Source: Zhongshania antarctica (GTDB taxonomy: Bacteria; Pseudomonadota; Gammaproteobacteria; Pseudomonadales; Spongiibacteraceae). From it: 64,000 nucleotides of DNA. Where the stretch lies: assembly GCF_014202945.1 (NCBI RefSeq), contig NZ_JACHHW010000004.1, positions 124,001 to 188,000 on the forward strand, read 5' to 3'. Below the pieces are notes generated by a model that saw only the letters and a list, made by a program, of their open reading frames with translations, made no database searches and was not told where the DNA came from. Shown here piece after piece: positions 8,095 through 18,747 of this stretch (the first letter of the stretch is position 1; each line of letters begins with the position of its first letter). The position numbers and the translations under genes are program-made.

Positions 8095-9141
8095 ATGTAT
8101 AGAGGCATTGGTCTTACTGTTTTATTTTTGTTTGTTAGCATGATTAGCTTTGTCTCAGTCCCCGCATTAGCCGCTGATGAGCAATATCCGCACATTTATG
8201 CCTTGGGAACCATGACCAATACCGACTCTGATCGGAATGTTGAGTCTACAAGTAACGGTTGGCAATTAGGGTTTGGTTTTCCATTAACCCAGCGCCTCTA
8301 TATCGAGGGTTTATATTTTGATAACATCTTTGAAACTGGCGACAACAACGGCAGTGATTTTTATCAGGCTGGCGGTGGTGTAGACCTTCAATACGGTTTT
8401 GGCGATAGAGAGCAATTCACTCCGTTTATTTTAGCGGGGATTGGCGGTGCCGAGAACGACGTCATTCCAGATTCACTTGATGAAAACTCGTTTTATTGGA
8501 ATGTAGGTGTTGGCTTTGTTGGACGCATCTTTAATTTGCAATGGCTTCGGTATCGCGGCGAAGCGCGCTATTTTCAAGATGATTATCTTGATGGACGTAC
8601 CGATATACGTTTTGGCTTGGGTCTAGAGGTTGCGTTGGGCACCTTTCAGCAGATAAAAGAAGTTGTTGTAGAGAAGGTGGTTTACACGCAGGTTCAACCA
8701 AAGGATTCTGACGGTGATCATGTTGTTGATCAATATGACGAATGCCCAAATACGCTGCCCGGTGTGCGTGTAGATGGGCGTGGTTGCGTTATTGAACAAC
8801 AAATCATCAATATCGCAAACATCACTTTCGAAACTGGCTCTGCTCAGTTAACGCAGGTTGGCGAGAATACGTTGATGTCGTCTGTGTCATTTTTAAAGAG
8901 TCAACGTAACGTCAATGTTGAAATAGCCGGGCATACGGATAGCGTCGGCTCGGATAGCCTTAATTTAAATTTATCACAACAGCGTGCTATGGCTGTGAAA
9001 CGATTTTTAAGTGTAAATGGAATAGAGTCTGATCGTTTAGTCGCACGGGGGTATGGTGAATCTTCGCCTCTAGCGAGTAATGATACGCCTACTGGGCGGG
9101 CAACAAATCGACGAGTTGAGTTTCGTTTAACTACTCGGTAA
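8095..9141 (+). CDS. OmpA-family outer membrane protein with TSP3 linker
   Basis: A 348-residue protein with AGAGG-like ribosome site before ATG 8095. A signal peptide ends near residue 27 (ALAA). Residues 28-185 look like an eight-stranded outer-membrane barrel (alternating aromatic strands, LYIEGLYFDN, GVGFVGR). A thrombospondin type 3 calcium motif DSDGDHVVDQYDECP follows near residues 204-218. The C-terminal OmpA domain (about 240-348) has the peptidoglycan-binding motif AGHTDSVGSDSLNLNLSQQRA and ends in NRRVEF. It likely links the outer membrane to the cell wall. It sits 28 bases before the TSP3 lipoprotein gene, which suggests one operon and a shared surface role. Confidence 0.85.
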   Translation: MYRGIGLTVLFLFVSMISFVSVPALAADEQYPHIYALGTMTNTDSDRNVESTSNGWQLGFGFPLTQRLYIEGLYFDNIFETGDNNGSDFYQAGGGVDLQYGFGDREQFTPFILAGIGGAENDVIPDSLDENSFYWNVGVGFVGRIFNLQWLRYRGEARYFQDDYLDGRTDIRFGLGLEVALGTFQQIKEVVVEKVVYTQVQPKDSDGDHVVDQYDECPNTLPGVRVDGRGCVIEQQIINIANITFETGSAQLTQVGENTLMSSVSFLKSQRNVNVEIAGHTDSVGSDSLNLNLSQQRAMAVKRFLSVNGIESDRLVARGYGESSPLASNDTPTGRATNRRVEFRLTTR

Positions 9142-9169
9142 TAAATAATATTGTTTGAAGGGGCAGGGC

Positions 9170-11647
9170 ATGCAAATGCAGAAATTGGCTATAGCATTAC
9201 TAATAGTAATGGCCGCATCGTTCCAGTTGACTGGGTGTAAGTCAGCTAATGATGGTAATGCTGGTGCTGGGGAAGCAGATGCTCCTAGCACTTTGGTAGA
9301 TACCGATGGCGACGGCGTTTTGGACTCTGTCGATAATTGTATTGATGTAGCCAATGTCGATCAGCGCAATACAGATGGCGATGCACAGGGCGATGTTTGT
9401 GATGCCGATAACGACAATGACGGCTTCTTAGATGCAGTGGATAATTGCCCAATAGTGGCTAATCCCGGGCAAGCGGACTCTGACGATGATGGTGTTGGGG
9501 ATGTCTGCGAAGACAGCGATAACGACTCTATCATTGATGCAAACGATAACTGTATTGCCGTATCAAATATTGATCAGCGCGACACTGACTCAGATGGTAT
9601 TGGTGATGCCTGTGACGTTGATGATGACGGCGACGGTATAAACGATGGTGCAGACAATTGCCGATTAGTTACTAACGTTGGACAAGAAGATGCTGATGCC
9701 GATGGTGTTGGTGATGCTTGTGAAGACGATACTGACGGTGACACAGTCTTAAACAACGTTGATAACTGCCCGTTAATTCCAAATAGCGATCAAGCAGATG
9801 CCAATAATAACGGTACTGGTGATGTTTGCGAAGATGGCGACTCTGATGGTGTCGTTGATCCAATTGATAACTGCCCCACAATTTCAAACGCTAGCCAAGT
9901 AGACACTGATGGCGATGGTCTAGGCGATGCCTGTGATAGCGACGACGATAATGACACGGTGCTAGATGGTGCAGATAACTGCCCGTTAGTGGGCAACCAA
10001 AACCAGCTGGACTCAGATGGTGACGGTACCGGTGACGCATGTGAGTCAGATGGCGATAACGATGGCGTATTAAATGGCCTAGATAACTGTCCGTTTGTGG
10101 CAAACACAAACCAAGCTGACGTAGATGGCGATGGTATTGGTGATGCTTGTGATGATTCTGACGCTGATGGTGTTCTAGACACTGTTGATAACTGCCGTGT
10201 TACTGCAAACTCTGGTCAAGAAGATCTAGATGCCGATCGTATGGGTGATGTTTGTGACGCTGATACTGATGGTGATGGCGTTGAAGATAAAAATGCTGCT
10301 GGAGACCCACTAGATAATTGCCCATTGGTTGTAAATACCGACCAAACCGATTCCGACCTTGATGGTATTGGTGATGCTTGTCAGGATGATGCTGATGGCG
10401 ACTTAATTGCGGATACAAACGATAACTGCCCTAATACGCCTAATTTTGATCAAGCAGATACCGTTAGTGTTAATGGTATTGGCGATGCTTGTGATGATTC
10501 GGATACCGATGGTCTAGTTGATAATGCTGATAACTGTCCATTAGTTGCTAATCCAAGCCAGGTAGACACTGATGGTGATGGAGATGGTGATGCATGTGAT
10601 ACCGACGATGATGGAGATGGTGTTTTAGACGGGCCAGATAACTGTCCTTTAGTGGCTAACGCGGATCAAAATGACGCCGGTAATAATGGTGTAGGTGATG
10701 CTTGTGAAGCTGATTTCGATAACGACAACGTTTTAGACGATGTTGATAATTGCCCAGCTCTTGCAAATACGGATCAAGCTGATTTCGATGGCGACGGTAT
10801 TGGTGACGTTTGTGACGACGACATCGACGGTGACACTGTACCTAACGATACTGATAACTGCCCACTACCTAACCCTGGTCAGGAAACTGACGATAGCGGA
10901 AATGCGGTAGCGTGTAACACGACAGTGATTGCTGAAAACTACGAATGTACTGCTGGTGCGCCTGCAGGCTCAACGGTCGCAGCTCTCGAAACTGGCTTGG
11001 TTTGTACTATTACTGACTTGACTGCGCCGCTGTTAGACGGTTGTTCGGTAGTGTCAGCAGATAATGCGATTGATTTAGATTTAGCCTCATTTGCGATCGT
11101 CAATTACGACGTTGGTATACTTGATGCGATACTACTTGGTGATGACCTTTTGGGGGTGACAGGTTCTCAAACCTTGCAAGTTACCATGCCGGAAGCCATT
11201 CCTGCTGGTCGGGTCGCAGGTTTCATTATAAGCATACCAAACGGATCTGTTGACTTAAGTATTGCGCGTCGGATTAGCGTTAAAACTTATTTGGGTGACG
11301 AGTTTGTTGGTGGCGCCGGTGTTGGTGAAAACACCGAGATTTCACTGCTCGGTCAGGGCGTTATTCGTACTAATGACGCCTTGTTTCCAGCGTTTGATCC
11401 ACAAGATCCTGCGTCTTCTTTTAACCCTGATGCGTTTAGCTTCCCTGACCCTGCAGCGTCAAATAGCGAAGTTAAGTATTTACTTGGGTTCTTCTCTCAA
11501 AATGCGTTTGATCGTATTGAGTTAGTGATAGATGCTGGGTTGCTTACAGTTGATTTAACTGAAGCGGTGAAAGTATATGAAACCTGTGTAGATGCAGCGC
11601 CTACTGGTGCGATTGATCCGGCTCTGCCAGGAAGCGGTGGCGGTTGA
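9170..11647 (+). CDS. Thrombospondin type 3 repeat lipoprotein (15 repeats)
   Basis: An 825-residue protein. The start is set at ATG 9170 because GAAGGGG stands just upstream; an in-frame TTG at 9155 is less likely. The lipobox QLTGC puts the lipidated Cys at residue 23. Residues of about 45-590 hold fifteen units of the DxDxDGxxDxxDNCPxxxNxxQ type, the acidic calcium-binding TSP3 repeat. The remaining 235 residues form a globular domain I do not recognise, with four Cys and a Gly-rich tail (GSGGG). It likely makes a rigid, calcium-dependent rod on the cell surface. The gene follows the OmpA-family gene and ends at a terminator. Repeat number may vary between strains. Confidence 0.85.
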   Translation: MQMQKLAIALLIVMAASFQLTGCKSANDGNAGAGEADAPSTLVDTDGDGVLDSVDNCIDVANVDQRNTDGDAQGDVCDADNDNDGFLDAVDNCPIVANPGQADSDDDGVGDVCEDSDNDSIIDANDNCIAVSNIDQRDTDSDGIGDACDVDDDGDGINDGADNCRLVTNVGQEDADADGVGDACEDDTDGDTVLNNVDNCPLIPNSDQADANNNGTGDVCEDGDSDGVVDPIDNCPTISNASQVDTDGDGLGDACDSDDDNDTVLDGADNCPLVGNQNQLDSDGDGTGDACESDGDNDGVLNGLDNCPFVANTNQADVDGDGIGDACDDSDADGVLDTVDNCRVTANSGQEDLDADRMGDVCDADTDGDGVEDKNAAGDPLDNCPLVVNTDQTDSDLDGIGDACQDDADGDLIADTNDNCPNTPNFDQADTVSVNGIGDACDDSDTDGLVDNADNCPLVANPSQVDTDGDGDGDACDTDDDGDGVLDGPDNCPLVANADQNDAGNNGVGDACEADFDNDNVLDDVDNCPALANTDQADFDGDGIGDVCDDDIDGDTVPNDTDNCPLPNPGQETDDSGNAVACNTTVIAENYECTAGAPAGSTVAALETGLVCTITDLTAPLLDGCSVVSADNAIDLDLASFAIVNYDVGILDAILLGDDLLGVTGSQTLQVTMPEAIPAGRVAGFIISIPNGSVDLSIARRISVKTYLGDEFVGGAGVGENTEISLLGQGVIRTNDALFPAFDPQDPASSFNPDAFSFPDPAASNSEVKYLLGFFSQNAFDRIELVIDAGLLTVDLTEAVKVYETCVDAAPTGAIDPALPGSGGG

Positions 11648-11678
11648 GTGCGGACTGCGATGAGTAATCACTGATTGT

Positions 11679-11706
11679 AAAACCCCGGTTTTCCGGGGTT
11701 TTTTTT
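11679..11706 (+). terminator. Rho-independent terminator after the TSP3 lipoprotein gene
   Basis: An 8-bp stem AACCCCGG/CCGGGGTT with a four-base loop and a run of eight T residues, 32 bases past the stop codon. Confidence 0.85.
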
Positions 11707-11890
11707 GCCTAAAATTCCTAATAGTTTGATTTTATTGGCTTTATAATGTTGAGCGTTAAACAGCCTTAGATGTTTTGAGATTTGCTTAATCTAAAAACAC
11801 GTGCAAGACGTAATAAAATCTCTATAGTTGTCACCGTCAACATTGCCCGGCAGGCACTGCCGCGGCCATCATGCACATGAGGTCTCTACC

Positions 11891-11980
11891 ATGCCGCAAT
11901 ATACAGCCCCGCTCCGCGATATTAATTTCGTGTTAAAAGATGTACTTAAGAGCGATCTGTTGATTTGCACTGAAATTTAA
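11891..11980 (+). pseudogene. N-terminal fragment of an acyl-CoA dehydrogenase gene
   Basis: A 29-codon frame begins MPQYTAPLRDINFVLKDVL and then ends. This start is characteristic of a large acyl-CoA dehydrogenase group (MPxYxAPLRDxxFVLxE). A GAGGT ribosome site stands 8 bases upstream of ATG 11891, so translation signals remain, but the homology breaks off after about 20 residues. The remainder of the gene is not in the window. It looks like a truncated gene at an old recombination junction inside the island. Confidence 0.6.
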
Positions 11981-12067
11981 ACCAATTATCGCCACAAATT
12001 GCAGAATGATATAACCCACTTCAACTCTCAGAAGGGACGGGGTGTTCAATGACTTAAGGTTATAACA

Positions 12068-12379
12068 GTGGGTCACCTTTCCGTACAACTGGTGGGGCAA
12101 TTTGGGATGCAAATCTACAGGGATCACGGTAACCTGTCCGATCTCGAAGCTGCTGCGGCTGAAGTTGACGCGGTTCTTTATTGGGCCTATGCAGAAATTA
12201 CCTTCGAGCATCATAGGGAGGGGCTTGTCAGTGATGCGGCTTGGGAAGAGTTTAGAGTTGAGATTCCTTTGTTCTACAGTATGCCCGCTTTGAGAGCCGT
12301 ATATGAGGCGTGGTATCTACAGGCTCCCAGCGAGTTTACTCTAGCGATAGACGAAATCGTGGATACGCTTGATAAATGA
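12068..12379 (+). CDS. Small protein of unknown function
   Basis: A 103-residue frame from GTG 12068, with AAGG 8 bases upstream. Its sequence has an alpha-helical look, acidic, with LYWAYAEITFEHH and FYSMPALRAVYEAWYLQAP. No domain was recognised and no signal or membrane span is evident. The beginning (VQLVGQFGMQIYRDHGNLSDLEAAAAEVDAVLYWAYAEI) has a coherent amphipathic pattern, which supports coding. The N-terminus may have been lost with the neighbouring recombination, because a stop codon stands in frame at 12050. Confidence 0.45.
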   Translation: MGHLSVQLVGQFGMQIYRDHGNLSDLEAAAAEVDAVLYWAYAEITFEHHREGLVSDAAWEEFRVEIPLFYSMPALRAVYEAWYLQAPSEFTLAIDEIVDTLDK

Positions 12380-12624
12380 GCACGTCATATAACTAGTCAA
12401 GGCATCCGGACGTTAAAACCGCTGCGCGTGCTTGAAGAGTTAAGGCTTTAGATAAAACTACCGGCTTCCATCCGATTGGGAATTTTTGACTGTCTGCTTT
12501 TTACCAAAAGTAGCCTTCGGGCGTAAGTGACATTCACTGGTGTGTGTTTTAGGTAGGCTTGAGCGTTGTGCGCAGGTTTTAATACAAGGCTGCTGTTTCG
12601 GGCTTATTTCAGCGTGCTGGAAAC

Positions 12625-12656
12625 AAAAAAGCCCCGCTCACTGAGCAGGGCTTTTT
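12625..12656 (-). terminator. Terminator of the intact tRNA-Leu
   Basis: A stem of A/T and GC pairs (AAAAAGCCC... GGGCTTTTT) with one internal mismatch lies 8 bases beyond the 3' end of tRNA-Leu on the minus strand. Its T run is on both strands. Confidence 0.7.
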
Positions 12657-12663
12657 AAATTAG

Positions 12664-12748
12664 TGGTACCGATGGGCGGACTCGAACCGCCACGCTGTTA
12701 GGCACCTGATTTTGAATCAGGCGTGTCTACCAATTCCACCACACCGGC
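12664..12748 (-). tRNA. tRNA-Leu (CAA anticodon)
   Basis: 85 nt on the minus strand from G1 at 12748 to the encoded CCA end at 12664. The acceptor stem GCCGGTG pairs with CATCGGT, the D arm holds AATTGGTAGAC, the anticodon loop is TTCAAAA (CAA, reads UUG), a long variable arm and the T loop GGTTCGAGTCC are present. It lies inside the split-tRNA island and may replace the interrupted tRNA-Leu(CAA) whose halves flank the island. Confidence 0.95.
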
Positions 12749-12840
12749 ACTGCAAGAACATACTACAAACTATGACAACCTATGACAAGCATAAAATGGG
12801 TTGTGGGAAAGTTTAATCCCTTATCAATCAATAGCTTACA

Positions 12841-12861
12841 TGGTTTAATTGGTACACGCTA
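12841..12861 (+). repeat. Degenerate inverted copy of the tRNA-Leu 5' region
   Basis: The plus strand reads TGGTTTAATTGGTACACGCTA, which matches the D-arm region of the adjacent tRNA-Leu half (TGGTGAAATTGGTAGACACGCTA, read on the minus strand at 12875-12897) with two changes and a two-base gap. The two copies form an imperfect hairpin around the break in the tRNA. Confidence 0.5.
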
Positions 12862-12865
12862 CCGC

Positions 12866-12884
12866 TTTTGAATCTAGCGTGTCT
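12866..12884. repeat. Right direct repeat (att-like core) of the tRNA-Leu island
   Basis: Partner of the repeat at 7357-7375, 18 of 19 bases identical, again covering the anticodon loop and D-stem side of tRNA-Leu. Confidence 0.75.
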
Positions 12885-12904
12885 ACCAATTTCACCACAC
12901 TGGC
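12866..12904 (-). pseudogene. 5' half of the split tRNA-Leu(CAA) gene
   Basis: On the minus strand this reads the acceptor 5' strand GCCAGTG, the D arm with AATTGGTAGAC and the anticodon stem-loop up to TTCAAAA. After 12866 the expected 3' anticodon stem TCTGG is replaced by GCGGT. GCCAGTG pairs fully (one G-T) with CACTGGT of the 3' half at 7311-7356, not with the intact tRNA nearby, so the two halves belong together. Confidence 0.85.
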
Positions 12905-13073
12905 ATGTGATTGGGGCGCGATTATAGCAAGCTTTTCTCTGGGGTCAATCGACCATGACAGTTTTCTTAATATATCTGCAATTTAAGCGCTAAAACTCGG
13001 GAATTGCTTGCCTCAGTGGAGTCTTTTGACAAATTCCGCTAATCTTGCGCCCTTCCAAATGAAAGCAGACATT

Positions 13074-15614
<2,541 letters not shown>

Positions 15615-15681
15615 CCATGGTTTTATGGCATTCTTAGTAATGTCGGAAGGCAGTGTTGTTGGCGCAAATTGAGGAATTCTT

Positions 15682-16218
15682 ATGTTGTATGAACTGGGTG
15701 ATCGACGCGTCACCCTTGAGGGCGGCGAGCATTTTATTGCCGATAACGCGACGGTTATAGGTTCGGTCACGGTGGGTGATCGGGCGAGTATTTGGTTTAA
15801 CGTGGTTATTCGCGGTGATGTAGACGATATCGTGATTGGTGCGCGCAGCAATATTCAAGACGCATCCGTGCTGCATACCGATGCGGGTATCCCTATGCAT
15901 ATCGGTGAGGATGTCACTGTGGGGCATAAGGTGATGCTGCACGGCTGCACCATTGGCGCAGGTAGTTTGATCGGTATTAATTCAGTGGTGCTCAACGGTG
16001 CCAAGATTGGTCGGGGCTGTTTAATCGGCGCCAACTCACTGGTAACTGAAGGTATGGAGATTCCTGATGGTGCTCTGGTAATGGGTGCTCCAGCAAAAAT
16101 TAAGCGCATGCTTAGCCCTGAAGAACAGGCGGCACTGCTGATGTCTGCGGCGCATTACGTGGAAAATGGTCAGCGCTTTATTGCTGAGCTTCGTCCCCAG
16201 GTGATGCCAGAGAAATGA
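15682..16218 (+). CDS. Gamma-class carbonic anhydrase-like protein (YrdA type)
   Basis: A 178-residue left-handed beta-helix protein of hexapeptide repeats. VIRGDVDDIVIGARSNIQDASVLHTD and VGHKVMLHGCTIG hold the three His ligands expected of the gamma carbonic anhydrase family, and VMGAPAKIKR ends the helix. The YrdA group binds metal, but its carbonic anhydrase activity is usually weak or unproven. GAGGAATTCTT precedes ATG 15682. Its stop overlaps the start of the DUF1289 gene by four bases. Confidence 0.9.
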   Translation: MLYELGDRRVTLEGGEHFIADNATVIGSVTVGDRASIWFNVVIRGDVDDIVIGARSNIQDASVLHTDAGIPMHIGEDVTVGHKVMLHGCTIGAGSLIGINSVVLNGAKIGRGCLIGANSLVTEGMEIPDGALVMGAPAKIKRMLSPEEQAALLMSAAHYVENGQRFIAELRPQVMPEK

Positions 16219-16409
16219 GCGTAGAGATAAAAGAGAAGCCGGTGGCGTCGCCGTGTGTGTCGGTCTGCGCCTTGGATGAGTACGATATCTGCACAGGCTG
16301 CTATCGCAGCCTGAATGAGATTAGTGATTGGTCTGCGTTAAGCAATATGGCGAAGCGCGAGGTGATTTTTCTTGCTAATCAGCGCTGCCGCAGCAAATAT
16401 GACCTTTAA
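16215..16409 (+). CDS. DUF1289 protein
   Basis: A 64-residue protein with SPCVSVCALDEYDICTGCYRS, the four-Cys pattern (C-x3-C, C-x2-C) of DUF1289, and the following ISDW segment. The Cys cluster suggests a metal or iron-sulfur site, not proven. It is translationally coupled to the carbonic anhydrase-like gene (ATGA overlap). Confidence 0.88.
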   Translation: MSVEIKEKPVASPCVSVCALDEYDICTGCYRSLNEISDWSALSNMAKREVIFLANQRCRSKYDL

Positions 16410-17674
16410 TGGCGTGTTTTGGGCTTAATATACGCGCGGACTGACTGAATAAGATTGCCTTTCATTTCGATAATTTCAAAGCGGTAGCGGCCTATTGATA
16501 CGCCGACTGAGGCTTCTGGAAATGACTCCAGTTTTTCGAGTAAAAGGCCATTGAGGGTCTTGGGGCCGTCGGTGGGCAATTCCCATTTCATAATCTTGTT
16601 AATGTCGCGAACGGTGGTGGTGCCATCAACTAAATAGCTGCCGTCGGCCTGATGAATTATGTCTTCAGTATCGGTGCTTAAATTAGAGGTAAACTCGCCA
16701 ACAATCTCTTCCAGCAAGTCTTCAAGGGTGACTATGCCCTGCATCACGCCATATTCATCGACCACAATACCTAGCCGGCGCTTTTGTTTCTGGAAGTTAA
16801 ATAGCTGGGTGTTGAGCGGTGTGCCTTCAGGAATAAAATAGGGGTCGCGTATGGCCTGCAGGAGTGCGTCGCGCTGCACGCGGCCCTGTTCATCGACGCT
16901 ATTGATAATGTCGCGCTGATGGAGAATGCCAACAATATTGTCGATGTCGTTTTGGTAAACGGGAATGCGGGTGAACTCGGCGTCGCGCAATTTGCGGATG
17001 ATGGTGTCGGTGTTGGCGTCGATATCAATGCCGAACACTTCATTGCGCGGAATCATAATATCGTCGACGGTGATCTGCTCAAGATCGAGGATATTCATCA
17101 GCATCCCCTTGTGGTGTTTGGGGATCAAGTGCCCGGCTTCACCGACGATGGTGCGCAATTCCTCTAAGCCAATATGTTCTGAACCGTCGTTTTTCTCGAT
17201 GCGCGTTAGCCGCAAGACAAAATGGGTAACGTGGCTAACCATCCAAATGACCGGAAATAGCAGCGATTTTAGCGGTAGCAAGACATGGCTGACCGTGTAG
17301 GCAACGGCTTCTGATTTATAGGCGGCAATGGTTTTGGGGATAATTTCAGCAAATATTAAAAATACCAGGGTCAGCAATATTGATGCTGGCACCACCGCGT
17401 TGTCGCCATACATGCGAATGGCAAGAATGGTGGCGATCGACGCAGCTAAATTATTAACCAGATTATTGCCGATCAAGATCGTGCTAATAAGGCTATCGGG
17501 TTCTTCCAGTAGTTTGGATGCGCGCTTTGCGCCGCGATGGCCTGATTTGGCACGATGCCGCAGGCGATATCTGTTGAGGGACATCATTCCGGTTTCGGAG
17601 CCGGAAAAAAATCCGGACAGAATGATAAGTGCAGCTAATATGCCAAAGAGAAGACCCAGCGGTGCCTCGTTCAA
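16406..17674 (-). CDS. CorC/HlyC-type membrane protein with CBS domains (CorB/YfjD)
   Basis: A 422-residue protein with an N-terminal DUF21 membrane region (residues 1-185, about four spans), a CBS pair (about 195-320, with IPRNEVFGIDIDANTD and TRIPVYQNDIDNIVG) and a CorC_HlyC domain at the end. Members export Mg2+ or Co2+ or influence their transport. It converges on the DUF1289 gene with a 4-base overlap at the stop codons. The neighbouring ypjD and ffh are the usual partners. Confidence 0.92.
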   Translation of the reverse strand: MNEAPLGLLFGILAALIILSGFFSGSETGMMSLNRYRLRHRAKSGHRGAKRASKLLEEPDSLISTILIGNNLVNNLAASIATILAIRMYGDNAVVPASILLTLVFLIFAEIIPKTIAAYKSEAVAYTVSHVLLPLKSLLFPVIWMVSHVTHFVLRLTRIEKNDGSEHIGLEELRTIVGEAGHLIPKHHKGMLMNILDLEQITVDDIMIPRNEVFGIDIDANTDTIIRKLRDAEFTRIPVYQNDIDNIVGILHQRDIINSVDEQGRVQRDALLQAIRDPYFIPEGTPLNTQLFNFQKQKRRLGIVVDEYGVMQGIVTLEDLLEEIVGEFTSNLSTDTEDIIHQADGSYLVDGTTTVRDINKIMKWELPTDGPKTLNGLLLEKLESFPEASVGVSIGRYRFEIIEMKGNLIQSVRAYIKPKTRH

Positions 17675-17758
17675 AAAGCCCAGAACCCCTTAATATGAAA
17701 TGAGTGCCAATCTTGAAGAAAAATGTGGGGCACGACAAGCGTAATCTCGGCTTCGGTA

Positions 17759-18544
17759 TTAATGAATAATTAATGATAGGGCAATTTTGGTGCCAAGGTA
17801 GCCCAGTAATAAACAGGCAAAGGCCCACAGCGTCCAGCGTATGGCGATATTGCCTCGCCAGCCTAAGGCCGCTCGGCCGCATAATAAAATTGCTAGCAGC
17901 ACCCAAGATAATACTGAAAACACGGTTTTGTGGAGCAGGTGCTGAGCGAGAATGTCGTCTACATAGACGGCGCCAGTCGTAATCGCCAAACTCAGCAGAA
18001 CGAATCCAGCCCAGATTAACTCAAAAAGCATCGCCTCCATGGTTTGAAGTGGCGGCAAAATACTCGGCAGGCCCTTGAGTTGGTGGTCGCGCAGCATGCG
18101 GTTTTGCAAAGCGAGAACAATGGCCTGCACCGCGGCAATCGTGAGCATGCTGTAGGCGAGTATAGAAAGCAGGATATGGCTTAACACGCCGGGGCTTTGG
18201 TGTTGTAAAAACTGCTGTTTACCTGGAATGAGGAGTTCGGCAGCCAAACTAATGGCAGCGAGCGGATATAGGGCAATTAATAAATTGTGCAGTGGGCGGC
18301 GCAAACTGGCGCTGAGCGTGATGACACAGATTAGCCACGTAATAAGGGATAAAACCTGAATAACGCCGAGGTCCATGCCCGCAGAGGTGGAAATAGCAGT
18401 GAAGGCCGCGAGCGCGTGACAGGCGGTGGCCAGTAAGCCGGGCGCTAGGCTGCGGTAGCTTATGGGGGTGTTAATTAAGCGGTATTGGATGCCCGCGGCA
18501 ACAAGATAGAGCGTGATTGCTGCGATGCTGCTGTATAGATTCAT
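17759..18544 (-). CDS. ypjD: Cytochrome c assembly-like membrane protein YpjD
   Basis: A 261-residue protein of about eight membrane spans, typical of the CcsA/YpjD family that is related to cytochrome c assembly proteins. It lies between ffh (divergent) and the CorB-type gene downstream, the standard neighbourhood of YpjD in gammaproteobacteria. The biochemical role of YpjD is unclear. Confidence 0.88.
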   Translation of the reverse strand: MNLYSSIAAITLYLVAAGIQYRLINTPISYRSLAPGLLATACHALAAFTAISTSAGMDLGVIQVLSLITWLICVITLSASLRRPLHNLLIALYPLAAISLAAELLIPGKQQFLQHQSPGVLSHILLSILAYSMLTIAAVQAIVLALQNRMLRDHQLKGLPSILPPLQTMEAMLFELIWAGFVLLSLAITTGAVYVDDILAQHLLHKTVFSVLSWVLLAILLCGRAALGWRGNIAIRWTLWAFACLLLGYLGTKIALSLIIH

Positions 18545-18747
18545 AGGTTCAGTATGGCCAATATGTCGTTGATGTGTGTACTGAGCGTTGGGTCTGTCTT
18601 GAGACTCGGTTATACTGCTGCGCTATCGTGTAAGCCGGAAGTACACAAGTGGGTAAGATTGTAAGCGGGTTCGCGCAATAATGTCGACTTGAACCACGTT
18701 TTCCCTGAAACCTTCTGCAGAATCAAAGATATTAAGAGAGTTTACGC

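Larger units (their letters stand above)
7357..12884. mobile_element. Integrated element or island splitting tRNA-Leu(CAA)
   Basis: Two copies of a 19-base direct repeat (TTTTGAATCTAGCGYGTCT, one mismatch) stand at 7357-7375 and 12866-12884, and each is part of a tRNA-Leu half. The spacing is 5,509 bases. The cargo is an IS256-type transposase remnant, an OmpA-family protein, a TSP3 lipoprotein, an acyl-CoA dehydrogenase fragment, a small ORF and an intact tRNA-Leu(CAA). No integrase gene is present, so if it arrived by site-specific recombination it has lost its enzyme. Use of a tRNA anticodon region as attachment core is well known for genomic islands. Confidence 0.7.

Noticed and set aside
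9300-10920. Regularly spaced DNA repeats and long antisense frames in this stretch
   Set aside because: The periodicity comes from the TSP3 protein repeats (about 36 codons or less); spacing and sequence vary with codons, so this is not a CRISPR array, and the antisense frames are shadows.
12380-12624. Further gene in the right part of the island
   Set aside because: No open frame or homology was seen in these bases; they seem to be non-coding or decayed.
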